A stretch of DNA of 64,000 nucleotides from contig NZ_LMUF01000030.1 of assembly GCF_009766085.1 (NCBI RefSeq), forward strand, positions 135,460 through 199,459, written 5' to 3'. The position numbers and the translations under genes are program-made. The stretch's first letter is position 1, and every line of letters begins with the position of its first letter. This DNA comes from Burkholderia sp. S171 (GTDB lineage Bacteria > Pseudomonadota > Gammaproteobacteria > Burkholderiales > Burkholderiaceae). This document shows positions 36,614-47,628 of the stretch, one piece after another. Below the pieces are notes generated by a model. The model saw only the letters and a list, made by a program, of their open reading frames with translations. It was not told where the DNA came from and did no database searches.

Positions 36614-38923
36614 ATGGCAAAAGCTACCTATTCTGCAAGCGCGCAGGCATTGCCGCACCGCATGTCGCGCCTTTTCACCGAGATTCGATGGATCCTGCAG
36701 GTCGCGCTCGGCGTGTTCCTGCTCATGGCGCTGGTGAGCTACAGCCGCCACGATCCAAGCTGGACCCACGCCGCCCAAGTCGACCAGATCGCCAACTGGG
36801 CCGGCCGCGTGGGCGCGTGGACAGCAGACATCCTGCTGCTTTTGTTCGGCTTGTCCGCTTACTGGTGGGTCGTGTTGCTGGTGCGGCGGATCATCGCGAA
36901 TTATCGGCGGATCACGAATCACGAGGCGGCAGATGAAGCGCCGGCGAAAGATCGCACGTGGCTGGCCGAGGCGTTCGCGTTCGTACTGGTGCTGGTTTCC
37001 AGCGACGGGATTGAAGCGTTGCGGATGTGGTCGCTCAAGGTGCAGGTGCCCCGCGCGCCGGGCGGCGTGATCGGTGAGGCGGTTGCGCACGGCGTGTCCC
37101 ATGCGCTGGGTTTCACCGGCGCGACGTTGTTCCTGCTGATCGCGCTGGCGATCGGTTTGTCGCTGTATTTCAACTTCTCCTGGCTGTCCGTCTGCGAAAA
37201 AACCGGCGACGCCATCATGGCGACCATCACGGGCGCAAGAATGCGCCGTGAAGCCGGCCGCGACCGCAAGCTGGGCGAAGTGGCGGCTGAGAAACGCGAA
37301 GGCAAGGTCGTGCGCGGGCGCGTGAAGATCGAGGAACAAGAGCCGGTGATGATCGTGCCGCCAGTCACCCCGGCTAAATCGGCACGTGTGGAGAAGGAAA
37401 AGCAGGTGCCGCTTTTCACCGATCTCCCCGGTGACTCCACGCTGCCGCCGCTCGCTTTGCTCGACGCCGCGCCGGAAGTGAAGGAAACCATTTCCGCCGA
37501 CACACTCGAATACACGTCACGGCTGATCGAGAAAAAGCTGAAGGATTTCGGCGTCGAAGTGTCCGTGGTTGCCGCGTACCCGGGCCCAGTCGTGACGCGC
37601 TACGAAATCGAGCCAGCAACTGGAGTGAAGGGCTCGCAGATCGTCGGGCTGGCGAAGGATCTGGCGCGTTCGCTGTCGCTGGTCTCCATTCGGGTGGTCG
37701 AGACCATTCCGGGCAAGAATTTCATGGCGCTGGAATTGCCGAATCAGCGCCGCCAGACCGTGCGCCTGTCCGAGATCCTCGGTTCGCAGGTTTATGCCGA
37801 TGCCGCTTCGCCTCTGACCATGGGGCTGGGCAAGGATATTGGCGGCAAGCCAATATGCGCCGACCTCGCGAAGATGCCCCACTTGTTGGTGGCGGGCACC
37901 ACGGGCTCGGGCAAGTCGGTGGGGATCAACGCGATGATCCTGTCGCTGTTGTACAAAGCCACCGCCGACGAAGTACGCATGATCCTTATCGACCCGAAGA
38001 TGCTCGAAATGAGTGTCTACGAAGGCATTCCGCATTTGCTCTGTCCGGTCGTCACCGACATGCGGCAGGCCGGCAACGCGCTCAACTGGGCGGTGGCCGA
38101 AATGGAACGCCGTTACAAGCTGATGAGCAAGATGGGCGTGCGTAATCTGGCGGGCTTCAACAACAAGATCGACGAAGCCACCAAGCGCGAGGAGAAGATT
38201 CCGAATCCGTTTAGTCTCACGCCGGAAGAACCGGAACCGCTTAACCGCTTGCCGACCATCGTGGTCGTGATCGACGAACTCGCCGACCTGATGATGGTGG
38301 TCGGCAAAAAGGTGGAAGAGTTGATCGCGCGGATTGCGCAGAAAGCGCGCGCGGCCGGGATTCACCTGATTCTCGCTACGCAGCGGCCATCGGTGGACGT
38401 GATCACCGGGTTGATCAAAGCCAACGTGCCCACGCGGATGGCGTTCCAGGTGTCGTCGAAGATTGATTCGCGGACCATCCTCGATCAGCAGGGCGCGGAA
38501 TCCTTGCTCGGCATGGGCGACATGCTTTATCTGCCGCCGGGATCAGGGTTGCCCGTGCGTGTGCACGGCGCGTTTGTATCGGATGAAGAAGTGCATCGCG
38601 TGGTGGCCAAGCTCAAGGAGCACGGCGAGCCGAACTACATTGAAGGCATTCTCGAGGGCGGCGTGCTGGGCGATGGCGAGGACGGTGCGCCAGGCGCTGC
38701 AGGCGCGGGCGGAGAAGGCGAAGCCGATCCTCTCTACGACCAGGCCGTCGAAATCGTGATCAAGAACCGCCGCGCGTCGATCTCGCTTGTGCAGCGGCAT
38801 CTGCGGATCGGTTATAACCGGGCAGCAAGGCTGCTCGAGCAAATGGAAAATTCGGGACTCGTTTCGTCGATGTCCTCGAACGGCAATCGCGAAATCCTCA
38901 CGCCGGCGCGTGAAACCGAATAA
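36614..38923 (+). CDS. ftsK: DNA translocase FtsK
   Basis: Division-septum DNA pump that clears chromosome dimers and activates XerCD at dif. The product is 769 residues from the ATG at 36614 ([13 protein letters not shown]). Four N-terminal membrane helices (about 25-185) anchor it, followed by a shorter linker than in E. coli. The RecA-like motor follows, with Walker A GTTGSGKS at 428-435 and Walker [13 protein letters not shown]. The C-terminal winged-helix gamma domain (about 700-765; [17 protein letters not shown]) recognises KOPS. lolA follows after 21 bases, an arrangement also seen in E. coli (ftsK-lolA-rarA-serS). Confidence 0.97.
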   Translation: MAKATYSASAQALPHRMSRLFTEIRWILQVALGVFLLMALVSYSRHDPSWTHAAQVDQIANWAGRVGAWTADILLLLFGLSAYWWVVLLVRRIIANYRRITNHEAADEAPAKDRTWLAEAFAFVLVLVSSDGIEALRMWSLKVQVPRAPGGVIGEAVAHGVSHALGFTGATLFLLIALAIGLSLYFNFSWLSVCEKTGDAIMATITGARMRREAGRDRKLGEVAAEKREGKVVRGRVKIEEQEPVMIVPPVTPAKSARVEKEKQVPLFTDLPGDSTLPPLALLDAAPEVKETISADTLEYTSRLIEKKLKDFGVEVSVVAAYPGPVVTRYEIEPATGVKGSQIVGLAKDLARSLSLVSIRVVETIPGKNFMALELPNQRRQTVRLSEILGSQVYADAASPLTMGLGKDIGGKPICADLAKMPHLLVAGTTGSGKSVGINAMILSLLYKATADEVRMILIDPKMLEMSVYEGIPHLLCPVVTDMRQAGNALNWAVAEMERRYKLMSKMGVRNLAGFNNKIDEATKREEKIPNPFSLTPEEPEPLNRLPTIVVVIDELADLMMVVGKKVEELIARIAQKARAAGIHLILATQRPSVDVITGLIKANVPTRMAFQVSSKIDSRTILDQQGAESLLGMGDMLYLPPGSGLPVRVHGAFVSDEEVHRVVAKLKEHGEPNYIEGILEGGVLGDGEDGAPGAAGAGGEGEADPLYDQAVEIVIKNRRASISLVQRHLRIGYNRAARLLEQMENSGLVSSMSSNGNREILTPARETE

Positions 38924-38944
38924 GGTTATCTGGAGAGTTTTTAT

Positions 38945-39646
38945 ATGCAGTCAGTTTTGAGATCGGCTTTGAGAGCAACGTTGCGGTCGAGTAGCCGCAC
39001 AGTCAAAGCCGTCGTTTTCGGCGCTTCCATGTTGCTGGCGTCGCAGGCTTTCGCAAGCGGTACCGAGCAATTGAAGGCGTTTATTGCGCAGGTTCACGCG
39101 GCGCACGGCAACTTTGTCCAGCGTGAGGTGAAGGCGCCGAGTAAAGCGGCGGCATCGGCTACGCAGGGCATGGCGTCGCGGCTCGGCGGCACGTCGAGCG
39201 GTACGTTCACGTTCGCGCGGCCGGGCAAGTTCATCTGGTCGTACGACAAACCGTACGCGCAAGTGCTGCAGGCTGACGGCGACAAGCTCTACGTCTACGA
39301 CAAAGACCTGAACCAGGTCACCATCCGGGCGCTGGGCAATGCGCTGGGCGCGAGTCCGGCTGCAATTCTCTTCGGCAGCAACGACCTCGACAAGAATTTC
39401 ACGTCGCGCGACGCGGGCGTGAAGGATGGCATCGACTGGCTGGAACTGACGCCGAAAGCGCAGGACACGCAATTCCAGCAGGTGGGTATCGGCTTCAAGA
39501 ACGGCAATCTCGAAGCGATGGAACTGCACGACGTGTTCGGCAATGTCACCTTGCTGACGTTCTCGAATATCGAGAAGAATCCGCCGCTGAAGGCCGATCA
39601 GTTCAAGTTCATCGTGCCGAAGGGCGCGGATGTGATCAACGGCTGA
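38945..39646 (+). CDS. lolA: Outer-membrane lipoprotein carrier protein LolA
   Basis: Periplasmic chaperone that receives lipoproteins from LolCDE and delivers them to the outer membrane. The product is 233 residues with a signal peptide ending AFA at 37, then [17 protein letters not shown] and the hydrophobic half-barrel strands ([17 protein letters not shown]). A small Ala/Ser-rich insert ([16 protein letters not shown]) at about 65-80 lengthens it compared with E. coli. GGAG lies ten bases before the ATG. It is co-transcribed with ftsK. No terminator follows; instead a 24-bp tandem repeat fills the gap. Confidence 0.95.
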   Translation: MQSVLRSALRATLRSSSRTVKAVVFGASMLLASQAFASGTEQLKAFIAQVHAAHGNFVQREVKAPSKAAASATQGMASRLGGTSSGTFTFARPGKFIWSYDKPYAQVLQADGDKLYVYDKDLNQVTIRALGNALGASPAAILFGSNDLDKNFTSRDAGVKDGIDWLELTPKAQDTQFQQVGIGFKNGNLEAMELHDVFGNVTLLTFSNIEKNPPLKADQFKFIVPKGADVING

Positions 39647-39743
39647 CGTAGTAAAGGTGGATCAGGCAGGCTTGCAAGGCAGGCGAGGGGATCTGATGGT
39701 CATCACGCTTGAACCCCTCGCCCAACGCTACATAATTCACCGC

Positions 39744-39887
39744 GTGATTCTGCGCTCGCCCGGCCGAGTGAATCTACACTCGATTCAGCGACTGAATCTA
39801 AGCTCAATTCACCGCTTAAAATTCCGCTCCAGTCAGCGACCGACTTAACGCTCGACTGACCGGCTGAATTTACTCTCGATTCACCCA
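39744..39887. repeat. Six imperfect 24-bp tandem repeats between lolA and the NCS1 permease gene
   Basis: Units start at about 39744, 39768, 39792, 39815, 39840 and 39864 and are 23-25 bp long. The best units read TGAATCTACACTCGATTCA and contain the inverted arms TGAATC/GATTCA, so each can fold into a small hairpin. The array fills the space between two convergent genes and abuts the permease stop. Outer units are more degenerate. Confidence 0.7.
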
Positions 39888-41252
39888 CTACGTCGCTGAC
39901 GACTGTTGCTGCTCCCGGCGGCCGCCCACCAACGCCAGATACGCCAGCGCCCCCACCACAAGCGCAGGCAGCGTGGCGCCGAGAGTCGGCAGCCACTGAT
40001 TGATCGCGTGATACGCCGCGATTCCCAGCGCCCACGCAACAAACCCGCTTACGTGCCAACCGCCGGAGAACCCGTAAGGTCCGCGCGGATCGGTGAGCGC
40101 GGCGATGTCAACGCGACGTTTTCGCACGATAAAGTGATCCACCAGCACCACGCCGAATAGCGGCGCGAACACCGAGCCGATCAGCAGCAGGAAGTTCTGG
40201 TACTTGCCCATCTGCACGAGCAGTGCGATCAGCGTGCACAACGCGCCGAACGCTGCCGACAGCAACGGCACGCTGGCCTTCGCCCAGAACGTGCCGGTGG
40301 AAACGGCGGCCGAATGAATATCGGCGAAAGCGTTGTCGATTTCATCGATGAGAATCAGCAGCAGCGCAATCCCGCCCGCCGCCTGGGCCAGCGCGACGGT
40401 CAGCAGCGCATCGCCGCCGCCGGCCGCGAGGCCGTAGAACGCGCCCAACGCATAAAACCAGATGTTCGCGATTCCATATCCGAACAGCGTGCCGCGGAAC
40501 GTGCCGCCCGCGCTGTTCCCGAAACGCGTGTAATCGGCGATCAGCGGCAGCCACGACAGTGGCATCGCGACCACTAGGTCGATACCCGCGCCGAACGGCA
40601 TGTCACCCGTGCCGGGGCGGTTCATCAGCGCGCCAAAGTCTTGTTTCGACAGCAGATTCCACGTCAGCCAGCCCGCGCCCCCGAGCAGCAGCCAGATCCC
40701 CCACGTGCGCAAGAAGCGCCGGACGAAGGACAACGGTCCGGTGATCGCGAGCGTTGTCGCCAGCACGCCGAAGATCAAGGTCCAGATCAGCGGCATGGAG
40801 AGGCCGAATGATTGTTTGGCGAGGGCATCGGCGGAATCGCGCATGACGATGATTTCGAACGAGCCCCAGCCGACCAGTTGCACCGCGTTGATGACCGCGG
40901 GCACGGACGCGCCGCGCAGCCCCAGGGTAGGGCGCAGCGACGACATGGCCGCCAGGCCCGTGTCCGTGCCGATCACGCCCGCGAGCGCCAGCAAGACCAC
41001 GCCAATCACCGTACCGATCACGATGGCCGCGAGCGCGTGCGGCAGCGACATGCCCGGTACGAGCAGCGCCCCGGCCTGCGCCACCAGCAAGCCGATACCG
41101 AGCGAAAACCACAACGCGAAGGCGTCCGATGTGCCGAACGCCCGGCGCGCGGCGGGGACCGGCAGAAGCGGCGCGTAAGTCGATGCGCCGGTTTCGCCGG
41201 CCGTGGCTGTCGTGTTCTCCGTCGTGTTCCCGGTAGTGTTTCCTTGTCCCAT
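39888..41252 (-). CDS. NCS1-family nucleobase/pyrimidine permease (CodB/CytX-like)
   Basis: Inner-membrane sodium- or proton-coupled transporter of 454 residues with about 12 helices. The N-terminus is an unusual Asn/Thr repeat (GNTTGNTTENTTA). The family core follows, with FGTSDAFALWFSLGIG, VGWGSFEIIVM, DYTRFG and a late DHFIVRKRR loop. It matches the cytosine permease branch. CytX-type members carry hydroxymethylpyrimidine, a thiamine precursor. Substrate cannot be decided from sequence; no riboswitch or thiamine gene is next to it. Confidence 0.85.
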   Translation of the reverse strand: MGQGNTTGNTTENTTATAGETGASTYAPLLPVPAARRAFGTSDAFALWFSLGIGLLVAQAGALLVPGMSLPHALAAIVIGTVIGVVLLALAGVIGTDTGLAAMSSLRPTLGLRGASVPAVINAVQLVGWGSFEIIVMRDSADALAKQSFGLSMPLIWTLIFGVLATTLAITGPLSFVRRFLRTWGIWLLLGGAGWLTWNLLSKQDFGALMNRPGTGDMPFGAGIDLVVAMPLSWLPLIADYTRFGNSAGGTFRGTLFGYGIANIWFYALGAFYGLAAGGGDALLTVALAQAAGGIALLLILIDEIDNAFADIHSAAVSTGTFWAKASVPLLSAAFGALCTLIALLVQMGKYQNFLLLIGSVFAPLFGVVLVDHFIVRKRRVDIAALTDPRGPYGFSGGWHVSGFVAWALGIAAYHAINQWLPTLGATLPALVVGALAYLALVGGRREQQQSSAT

Positions 41253-41485
41253 TCGCGTTTCGTCCTTATTTGTAGGGCTTGGCCCGGTTCATGCGCGTTT
41301 CTTCGGTTCGTCCGCGGCTGTCATAATTGCCAAATTGCGTCACCCGTTGCGGCTCGATTCGCGTTTTTTCGAGGCGAAACGTTCATTTTGAAGCAACGCC
41401 AGCGTCCGTCTCGAAAAGCGCACGATTATCGCTGTCTTTGCGCAAATTGCACCACCCGACCTATTTGGAAACCCTCCAGAGCGCC

Positions 41486-42799
41486 ATGTTCGAAGAAAAC
41501 CGTGCCAATGTTCCGCTTGCCGAGCGTCTGCGCCCTCGCACTATCGACGAGGTTATCGGCCAGAAACACCTGCTCGGCGCCAGTAAGCCGCTGCGTGTCG
41601 CGTTCGAGTCCGGCGAAGCGCATTCCATGATCCTCTGGGGGCCGCCGGGCGTGGGCAAGACCACGCTCGCGCGCTTGATGGCGGCGGCGTTTCACGCGGA
41701 ATTCATCTCGCTGTCGGCGGTGCTGTCGGGCGTGAAGGACATTCGCGAGGCGGTCGAACTGGCGCAGATTCATCGGGCGAACGGGCATCAGACGCTGGTG
41801 TTTGTTGACGAAGTGCATCGCTTCAACAAAAGTCAGCAAGACGCATTCTTGCCGCACGTGGAGTCGGGCCTGTTCGTGTTCGTGGGCGCGACGACCGAGA
41901 ATCCATCGTTCGAGGTGAACAGTGCGTTGCTGTCGCGGGCGGCTGTTTACGTGCTGAAAAGCCTCGAAGCGAGCGAGCTCACGGAGTTGCTGGACCGGGC
42001 GCAAGGCGAACTGGGCGGCCTCACATTTACCGATGAAGCCCGCGACGCGCTGATCGGTTCCGCCGATGGCGACGGCCGCAAGCTGCTCAACAATCTCGAG
42101 ATCGTCGCGCGGGCGGCGGCGCAGCAGAAGTCGACGCATATCGACGGCGCGTTGCTGGGCAGCGCGCTTGCCGAGAATTTGCGTCGTTTCGACAAAGGCG
42201 GCGACGCGTTCTACGACCAGATCAGCGCGTTGCATAAATCGGTGCGCGGCAGTAATCCGGACGCGACGCTTTACTGGTTTTGTCGAATGCTGGATGGCGG
42301 CGCTGATCCGCGTTATCTGGCGCGGCGCATCGTGCGCATGGCATGGGAAGACATCGGTCTCGCCGATCCGCGCGCGGGGCGGATCGCGCTCGATGCCGCC
42401 GAGACCTACGAGCGGCTGGGCACGCCGGAAGGTGAACTGGCCTTGGCGCAGGCGTTGATTTATCTGGCGGTCGCGCCGAAATCGAATGCGGGCTACAAGG
42501 CCTATAACGAGGCGCGGCGGTTTGTCGGCAAGGATCAGTCGCGCGGGGTGCCGGTGCACTTGCGAAACGCGCCCACAAAGCTGATGAAGGAGTTGGGCTA
42601 CGGGCATGAATATCGTTATGCCCACGATGAACCCGATGCGTTCGCGGCGGGGGAAACGTATCTGCCGGACGGCATGCGCCACCCGCACTGGTACGAGCCG
42701 ACGCCGCGCGGCCTGGAGGGCAAGATCGGCGAGAAGATGGCGAGGCTGGCCGAGATGGACGCGCAATGGCGGCGCGAGAACAAAGGCGAGAAGAAGTGA
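41486..42799 (+). CDS. rarA: Replication-associated recombination protein RarA
   Basis: AAA+ ATPase (MgsA/WRNIP1 family) acting at stalled replication forks, related to clamp-loader subunits. The product is 437 residues from the ATG at 41486 ([17 protein letters not shown]). It has [13 protein letters not shown], Walker [11 protein letters not shown], Walker [17 protein letters not shown], sensor 1 [12 protein letters not shown], and the tetramerisation domain with [17 protein letters not shown] and the PKSNAGYKA motif. It continues the ftsK-lolA-rarA-serS order seen in E. coli, here interrupted by the permease gene on the other strand. Confidence 0.96.
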   Translation: MFEENRANVPLAERLRPRTIDEVIGQKHLLGASKPLRVAFESGEAHSMILWGPPGVGKTTLARLMAAAFHAEFISLSAVLSGVKDIREAVELAQIHRANGHQTLVFVDEVHRFNKSQQDAFLPHVESGLFVFVGATTENPSFEVNSALLSRAAVYVLKSLEASELTELLDRAQGELGGLTFTDEARDALIGSADGDGRKLLNNLEIVARAAAQQKSTHIDGALLGSALAENLRRFDKGGDAFYDQISALHKSVRGSNPDATLYWFCRMLDGGADPRYLARRIVRMAWEDIGLADPRAGRIALDAAETYERLGTPEGELALAQALIYLAVAPKSNAGYKAYNEARRFVGKDQSRGVPVHLRNAPTKLMKELGYGHEYRYAHDEPDAFAAGETYLPDGMRHPHWYEPTPRGLEGKIGEKMARLAEMDAQWRRENKGEKK

Positions 42800-42940
42800 T
42801 CGCCGCCGCGTGGAGCGACATTGTTTATAAATAGCGTAGTGATCAATTCCAAGACAGGTTTTTCTGGAACGGAAAACGCCTCGAACGTCAGGCCGAACGG
42901 CTAACGCGGTCAAAGCGCGCCAATAACCCTTCGGTGCTGA

Positions 42941-44281
<1,341 letters not shown>

Positions 44282-44435
44282 GCGGCGGATTGAGCCGGCG
44301 TGTTGTAACCGGCTCACAAAAAGGGGGTTGGAAATCGATTCCGAGTCGTCTATAATCTTTCTCTTCGCCGAGCATCGACCCGCTCAGCGAAGGCCGCAAA
44401 AGGCTGTAATAGCCTGCTAAACGGTTGCAGTAAAT

Positions 44436-44525
44436 GGAAAGGTGGCAGAGTGGTCGAATGCGCTGGACTCGAAATCCAGTGTACGTTTAGGCGTACCGTG
44501 AGTTCGAATCTCACCCTTTCCGCCA
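44436..44525 (+). tRNA. tRNA-Ser (anticodon CGA)
   Basis: 90 bases including encoded CCA. The acceptor stem GGAAAGG pairs with CCTTTCC; anticodon loop CTCGAAA gives CGA (reads UCG). A long class II variable arm (GTACGTTTAGGCGTAC) and the T-arm GTGAGTTCGAATCTCAC are present. Confidence 0.98.
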
Positions 44526-44531
44526 AATACA

Positions 44532-44568
44532 AAAACCCCCGCTGATCGCAAGATCAGCGGGGGTTTTG
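44532..44568 (+). terminator. Intrinsic terminator after tRNA-Ser(CGA)
   Basis: Perfect 16-base arms AAAACCCCCGCTGATC/GATCAGCGGGGGTTTT with a GCAA loop, six bases after the tRNA. Confidence 0.93.
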
Positions 44569-44621
44569 CCTTTCTAACGCCGTGCAATCTGCTGAGGGCC
44601 TCTCTGCCCCGTGCGTTTTCG

Positions 44622-44990
44622 TTAGCACTTCGGCAGCAAGCGTTCTATATCGAAGGTCGACTTGCCGTCGGGATTTTTGCCGGCCGAACTCCGCGACAGG
44701 TTATTCGATGTCCTGCAGGCCCAGTTGTCCGGTTTCTCGAGACTGGGCGTCTGCCGGCTCGACCCATCGTCGGTGCCGGATGCGGGTATTGGGCCGGTTT
44801 CGGGCTGGGACGTCCCCATAATCGAGGGCGGCCGATACACATGCACAGGCGCCACAGACAGCGGGACGGGAGTGTCGGCGAACGGAGCGGCGGGGTCAGT
44901 CGCTTGCGCATCTGCGATAAAGCAAAGCGATCCAGCAGCCACGGCTGTTGTCAGCAAGCGCATGCGGACTTTGAGAGCGAAGTGGTTCAT
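44622..44990 (-). CDS. Small secreted protein of unknown function
   Basis: 122 residues with a clear signal peptide (MRLLTTAVAAGSLCFIADA near residues 10-28, likely cleaved after AQA). The mature part is about 92 residues, Pro/Ser/Thr-rich and probably disordered in the first half (SIMGTSQPETGPIPASG), with two Cys (one at the very C-terminus, DIERLLPKC) that could form a disulfide. GGAAG lies seven bases before the ATG. I do not recognise a family. It is isolated between the tRNA terminator and the AT-rich region. Confidence 0.6.
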   Translation of the reverse strand: MNHFALKVRMRLLTTAVAAGSLCFIADAQATDPAAPFADTPVPLSVAPVHVYRPPSIMGTSQPETGPIPASGTDDGSSRQTPSLEKPDNWACRTSNNLSRSSAGKNPDGKSTFDIERLLPKC

Positions 44991-45437
44991 GCGTGTACTT
45001 CCGTTGTGAGAATCCGGTGGCGGCTACGGTGGGAATATCCAGGGAAAGGGGGCGTGTTCCGTAAAATGAAAACGCGATGTCACTTTTTATCTCTGCGCGC
45101 CGCAGCGTTATATCGATATCCGATTCAAATCGTTAATTCGTTGCATTCGATTAAATTAACCGCCTGAGTGTTCTATTGGTCATCGTTGCAAATAAAGAAC
45201 AAAATCATAGTGACATCCTTCTCTTTTGGCTGTTCTGAAATGAAAGGTTATCAATAATAACGCCAGGGCAGTTAATTAGGATCGCTCTTATTGGTTCTGT
45301 ACGCCGCTGCAATTTAGTCTTTCGTTTCGTTGCGAGATTCAGATCAATAAAAATTATGTGAAATCAAATTCACAATGAATGTGCACGAAAGTGGCAATTA
45401 ACGTTGCTTTCCGATTTAATGTTATGCATCAATCCCC
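44991..45437. other. AT-rich intergenic region upstream of a beta-barrel protein gene
   Basis: About 445 bases; from 45090 on it is clearly more AT-rich than any other stretch in the window. It holds a TGTGAA-N6-TTCACA inverted repeat at 45357-45374 and several A/T tracts. No gene is found. It probably contains the regulated promoter of the 45438 gene and may be bound by an H-NS-type protein. Confidence 0.45.
45357..45374. promoter_or_regulatory. Inverted repeat upstream of the beta-barrel protein gene
   Basis: TGTGAAATCAAATTCACA has perfect 6-base arms and a 6-base spacer, 64 bases before the ATG. It resembles a CRP-type site, but the TGTGA/TCACA half-sites are eight rather than six bases apart. 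Confidence 0.4.
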
Positions 45438-45932
45438 ATGTCCAACTTTAAGAAACTTTTCGCCACATTGGTCATCGCCCTGACCGGCATTTCGTGCGCT
45501 CAAGCAAGCGAGTTTGCTGGCCCCTATGCCGGTATCAAGCTGGGGGAGAACTGGTCTGACGCGTCTGGCGTTATCAACAAACCGTCCCATGCCACGTTTT
45601 TTCCTGGCTTGACTGCAGGCTACGGGTTCGACGTAAAGCAGTTCGTGATCGGCGCAGAAGTGTTCGCCGATTTCCATCACGGTTCGACCACCTATAAAGA
45701 CGCCGGTATCGATCTCAAGGTCGGAATGCCATTCAATACGATCATGCCCTACGCGCGTTTAGGCATGACGGGAACCTGGCCTAATGCGCGCCTTCATGGC
45801 GGCGTGGGCGTTGAATATAAGTTCATGAAGCAATTAAGCGTCGCAGCTGAATGGACCGCTGATTCAGACAGTCATGAAGGAACCAAGCGCAGTAATAACA
45901 GCGTCACCGTCGGAGTTCACTACTACTTTTGA
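45438..45932 (+). CDS. Small outer-membrane beta-barrel protein
   Basis: 164 residues with a signal peptide ending AQA (residue 23). The mature part has alternating-residue strands characteristic of an eight-stranded OmpA/Opa-type barrel: FAGPYAGIKLGENW at the start, AGYGFDVKQFVIGAEVFADF in the middle, and a terminal VTVGVHYYF ending in Phe. Such proteins act in adhesion, immune evasion or surface structure; function here is unknown. The coding sequence and especially its upstream region have lower GC than neighbours, so horizontal acquisition or nucleoid-protein silencing is possible. No Shine-Dalgarno is obvious. A terminator follows at 45962. Confidence 0.8.
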   Translation: MSNFKKLFATLVIALTGISCAQASEFAGPYAGIKLGENWSDASGVINKPSHATFFPGLTAGYGFDVKQFVIGAEVFADFHHGSTTYKDAGIDLKVGMPFNTIMPYARLGMTGTWPNARLHGGVGVEYKFMKQLSVAAEWTADSDSHEGTKRSNNSVTVGVHYYF

Positions 45933-45961
45933 TGATTTAAGGTTTGGTTTAATGGTATTAA

Positions 45962-45998
45962 AAAATCCCCGGCGAATCATTATTCGCCGGGGATTTTA
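45962..45998. terminator. Bidirectional terminator after the beta-barrel gene
   Basis: Arms AATCCCCGGCGAAT and ATTCGCCGGGGATT with a four-base loop and flanking A/T runs, between two convergent genes. Confidence 0.9.
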
Positions 45999-46020
45999 TT
46001 TGGCTCATGCCAATCAAAAT

Positions 46021-46371
46021 TCAGGTTGTACAGCGCGCTATATCGAAGCGCATTTCCGGCTCGGGCAATCCGCCATAATCTTCGGAAGATTTTTGCACCT
46101 TCACCGTCGACCCGTATTGCGATGGCGTGAGCGTGACCAGCCATGCGTTCGGGCCAACCAGCAATTCCGAGGCGCTACCCAGCTTTGACGTCGACACCGA
46201 AGGGAGTTTGTCCTCGAGGCAATTCAGCACGTCACGAGGCTGGCGGTGCGACGACACATAGATCACCGGACTCGATGCGCGAAGTTCAGGGACGCTCGCG
46301 GAACTACACGCAGCAAGCGCAAGCACAGCCGCAAACAAGGATGTGAACGGGACAACTCGGCGTGAAGGCAT
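46021..46371 (-). CDS. Small lipoprotein of unknown function
   Basis: 116 residues from the ATG at 46371. The signal peptide ends in the lipobox LALAAC with the lipidated Cys at 22. The mature domain (about 95 residues) has two more Cys (NCLEDKL and IARCTT) that could pair, and beta-strand-like sequence (WLVTLTPSQYGSTVKVQKS). It resembles the sugar-ABC-transporter-like or similar small lipoproteins seen in Burkholderiaceae, but I cannot name a family. It shares the terminator at 45962-45998 with the convergent barrel gene. Confidence 0.7.
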   Translation of the reverse strand: MPSRRVVPFTSLFAAVLALAACSSASVPELRASSPVIYVSSHRQPRDVLNCLEDKLPSVSTSKLGSASELLVGPNAWLVTLTPSQYGSTVKVQKSSEDYGGLPEPEMRFDIARCTT

Positions 46372-46653
46372 AAGCAATGGCGTCAGTAGAAACAGGGCAA
46401 GAAACTAGGCAACATCAGGACAGAAACAGCCGCAAATCAGGGGCCAAAACAACCGTCGCACCTCACGCTAAGCAAACTGAATCAAGCCGGACCAAGCCTA
46501 AAGCATGACGTTGCTGAGCTGCAAGGCAATCGAACACGCCATCGGAGAAAGGCCGAAAAAAGAGCAGAAAAGCGTCCGATGCTATCATCGCCGGCATCCT
46601 GAAATAATGCGTCAGCGATACATCGATATCGCGCGCCGACACACCAACGCTCC

Positions 46654-47436
46654 ATGGCCATTACACTCAAGTCGCCTGCCGACATCGAAAAACTGCGTAT
46701 TTCCGGGCGCTTGGCCGCAGAAGTCCTCGCGATGATCGGCGAGCATGTGCAGCCGGGCATCACCACCGAAGAGCTGGATGCGATCTGCAGCCGGTTCATT
46801 GTCGAAGAACTGAAGGCGATCCCGGCGAACGTGGGATACATGGGTTTTACGAAGACCATTTGCACGTCGGTGAATCACGTGGTCTGTCACGGTATTCCCA
46901 GCCCTCGGGCGCTGAAGGACGGCGACATCATCAATATCGACGTCGCGATCATCAAGGACGGTTATTTCGGCGATACCAGCCGCATGTACTACGCGGGCAC
47001 GCCGAGCCGTGAGGCCAAACGGCTGTGCGACACGACGTATGAAGCAATGGTCGCCGGCATTCGGGCGGTGCGTCCGGGCGCGACGCTGGGCGACGTGGGT
47101 TATGCGATCCAGACCGTGTCGAACCGTGAAGGCTATTCGATCGTGCGCGAGTATTGCGGACACGGCATTGGCCGCGTGTATCACGAGGATCCGCAGGTGC
47201 TGCATTACGGACAACCGGGGGCCGGATTGCGTTTGAAGCCCGGGCTGGTTTTCACCATTGAGCCAATGGTCAATGCGGGCCGCGCTGCAACGCAGCAATC
47301 GCGTGATGGCTGGACGGTGACGACGAAAGACCGGTCGCTGTCGGCGCAATGGGAACATATGGTCGTGGTGACCGACGACGGCTTCGAATTACTGACACCG
47401 TGGCCTGACGGCACCGGCGAATACGCAGCGCCCTAA
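46654..47436 (+). CDS. map: Methionine aminopeptidase type I
   Basis: Removes the initiator Met from nascent proteins; cytoplasmic dimetal enzyme. The product is 260 residues with the five metal ligands in place: two Asp in INIDVAIIKDGYFGDTSR, His in GHGIGR, Glu in FTIEPM and Glu in QWEHMVVVT. NHVVCHGIPS carries the substrate-contact His. Map genes of this type often occur in more than one copy in Burkholderia; this one is not next to rpsB. Start is the ATG at 46654 without a clear Shine-Dalgarno. Confidence 0.96.
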   Translation: MAITLKSPADIEKLRISGRLAAEVLAMIGEHVQPGITTEELDAICSRFIVEELKAIPANVGYMGFTKTICTSVNHVVCHGIPSPRALKDGDIINIDVAIIKDGYFGDTSRMYYAGTPSREAKRLCDTTYEAMVAGIRAVRPGATLGDVGYAIQTVSNREGYSIVREYCGHGIGRVYHEDPQVLHYGQPGAGLRLKPGLVFTIEPMVNAGRAATQQSRDGWTVTTKDRSLSAQWEHMVVVTDDGFELLTPWPDGTGEYAAP

Positions 47437-47573
47437 TGCACGCTGAAGCACCGCAAAGCGCCATAAACGAGCGGGTGGTGGGCCGGGAGATCCACGGTGA
47501 GGGCGCTTCGTGCATCGACTGCAATAATGATTTGACTCGTTCGCCTGTTCGGTTGAAGCTATTAAATAGACCA

Positions 47574-47618
47574 AGCCGGCTTAAGAAAGCTTAAGAAGCT
47601 TGTGAAAGCTTGAGAGAA
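47574..47618. repeat. Imperfect AAGCTT-type direct repeats upstream of the GNAT gene
   Basis: Four imperfect copies of a roughly 10-base GCTTAAGAAA/GCTTGTGAAA element stand in a row, ending about ten bases before the GNAT start codon. Confidence 0.35.
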
Positions 47619-47628
47619 AAACACCCGC

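Noticed and set aside
39657..39848. Small coding gene across the 24-bp repeat (eight-residue peptide repeat RVNLHSIQ/RLNLSSIH)
   Set aside because: The peptide periodicity follows directly from the DNA repeat; no ribosome site, and the frame stops within the array.
39744..39887. CRISPR array
   Set aside because: Units are contiguous with no unique spacers and there are no cas genes.
41253..41485. Thiamine (TPP) riboswitch for the CytX-like permease
   Set aside because: No CUGAGA or ACC-type core motifs are visible in the upstream region.
45357..45374. CRP binding site upstream of the barrel protein gene
   Set aside because: The TGTGA and TCACA half-sites are eight bases apart instead of six; kept only as an unassigned inverted repeat.
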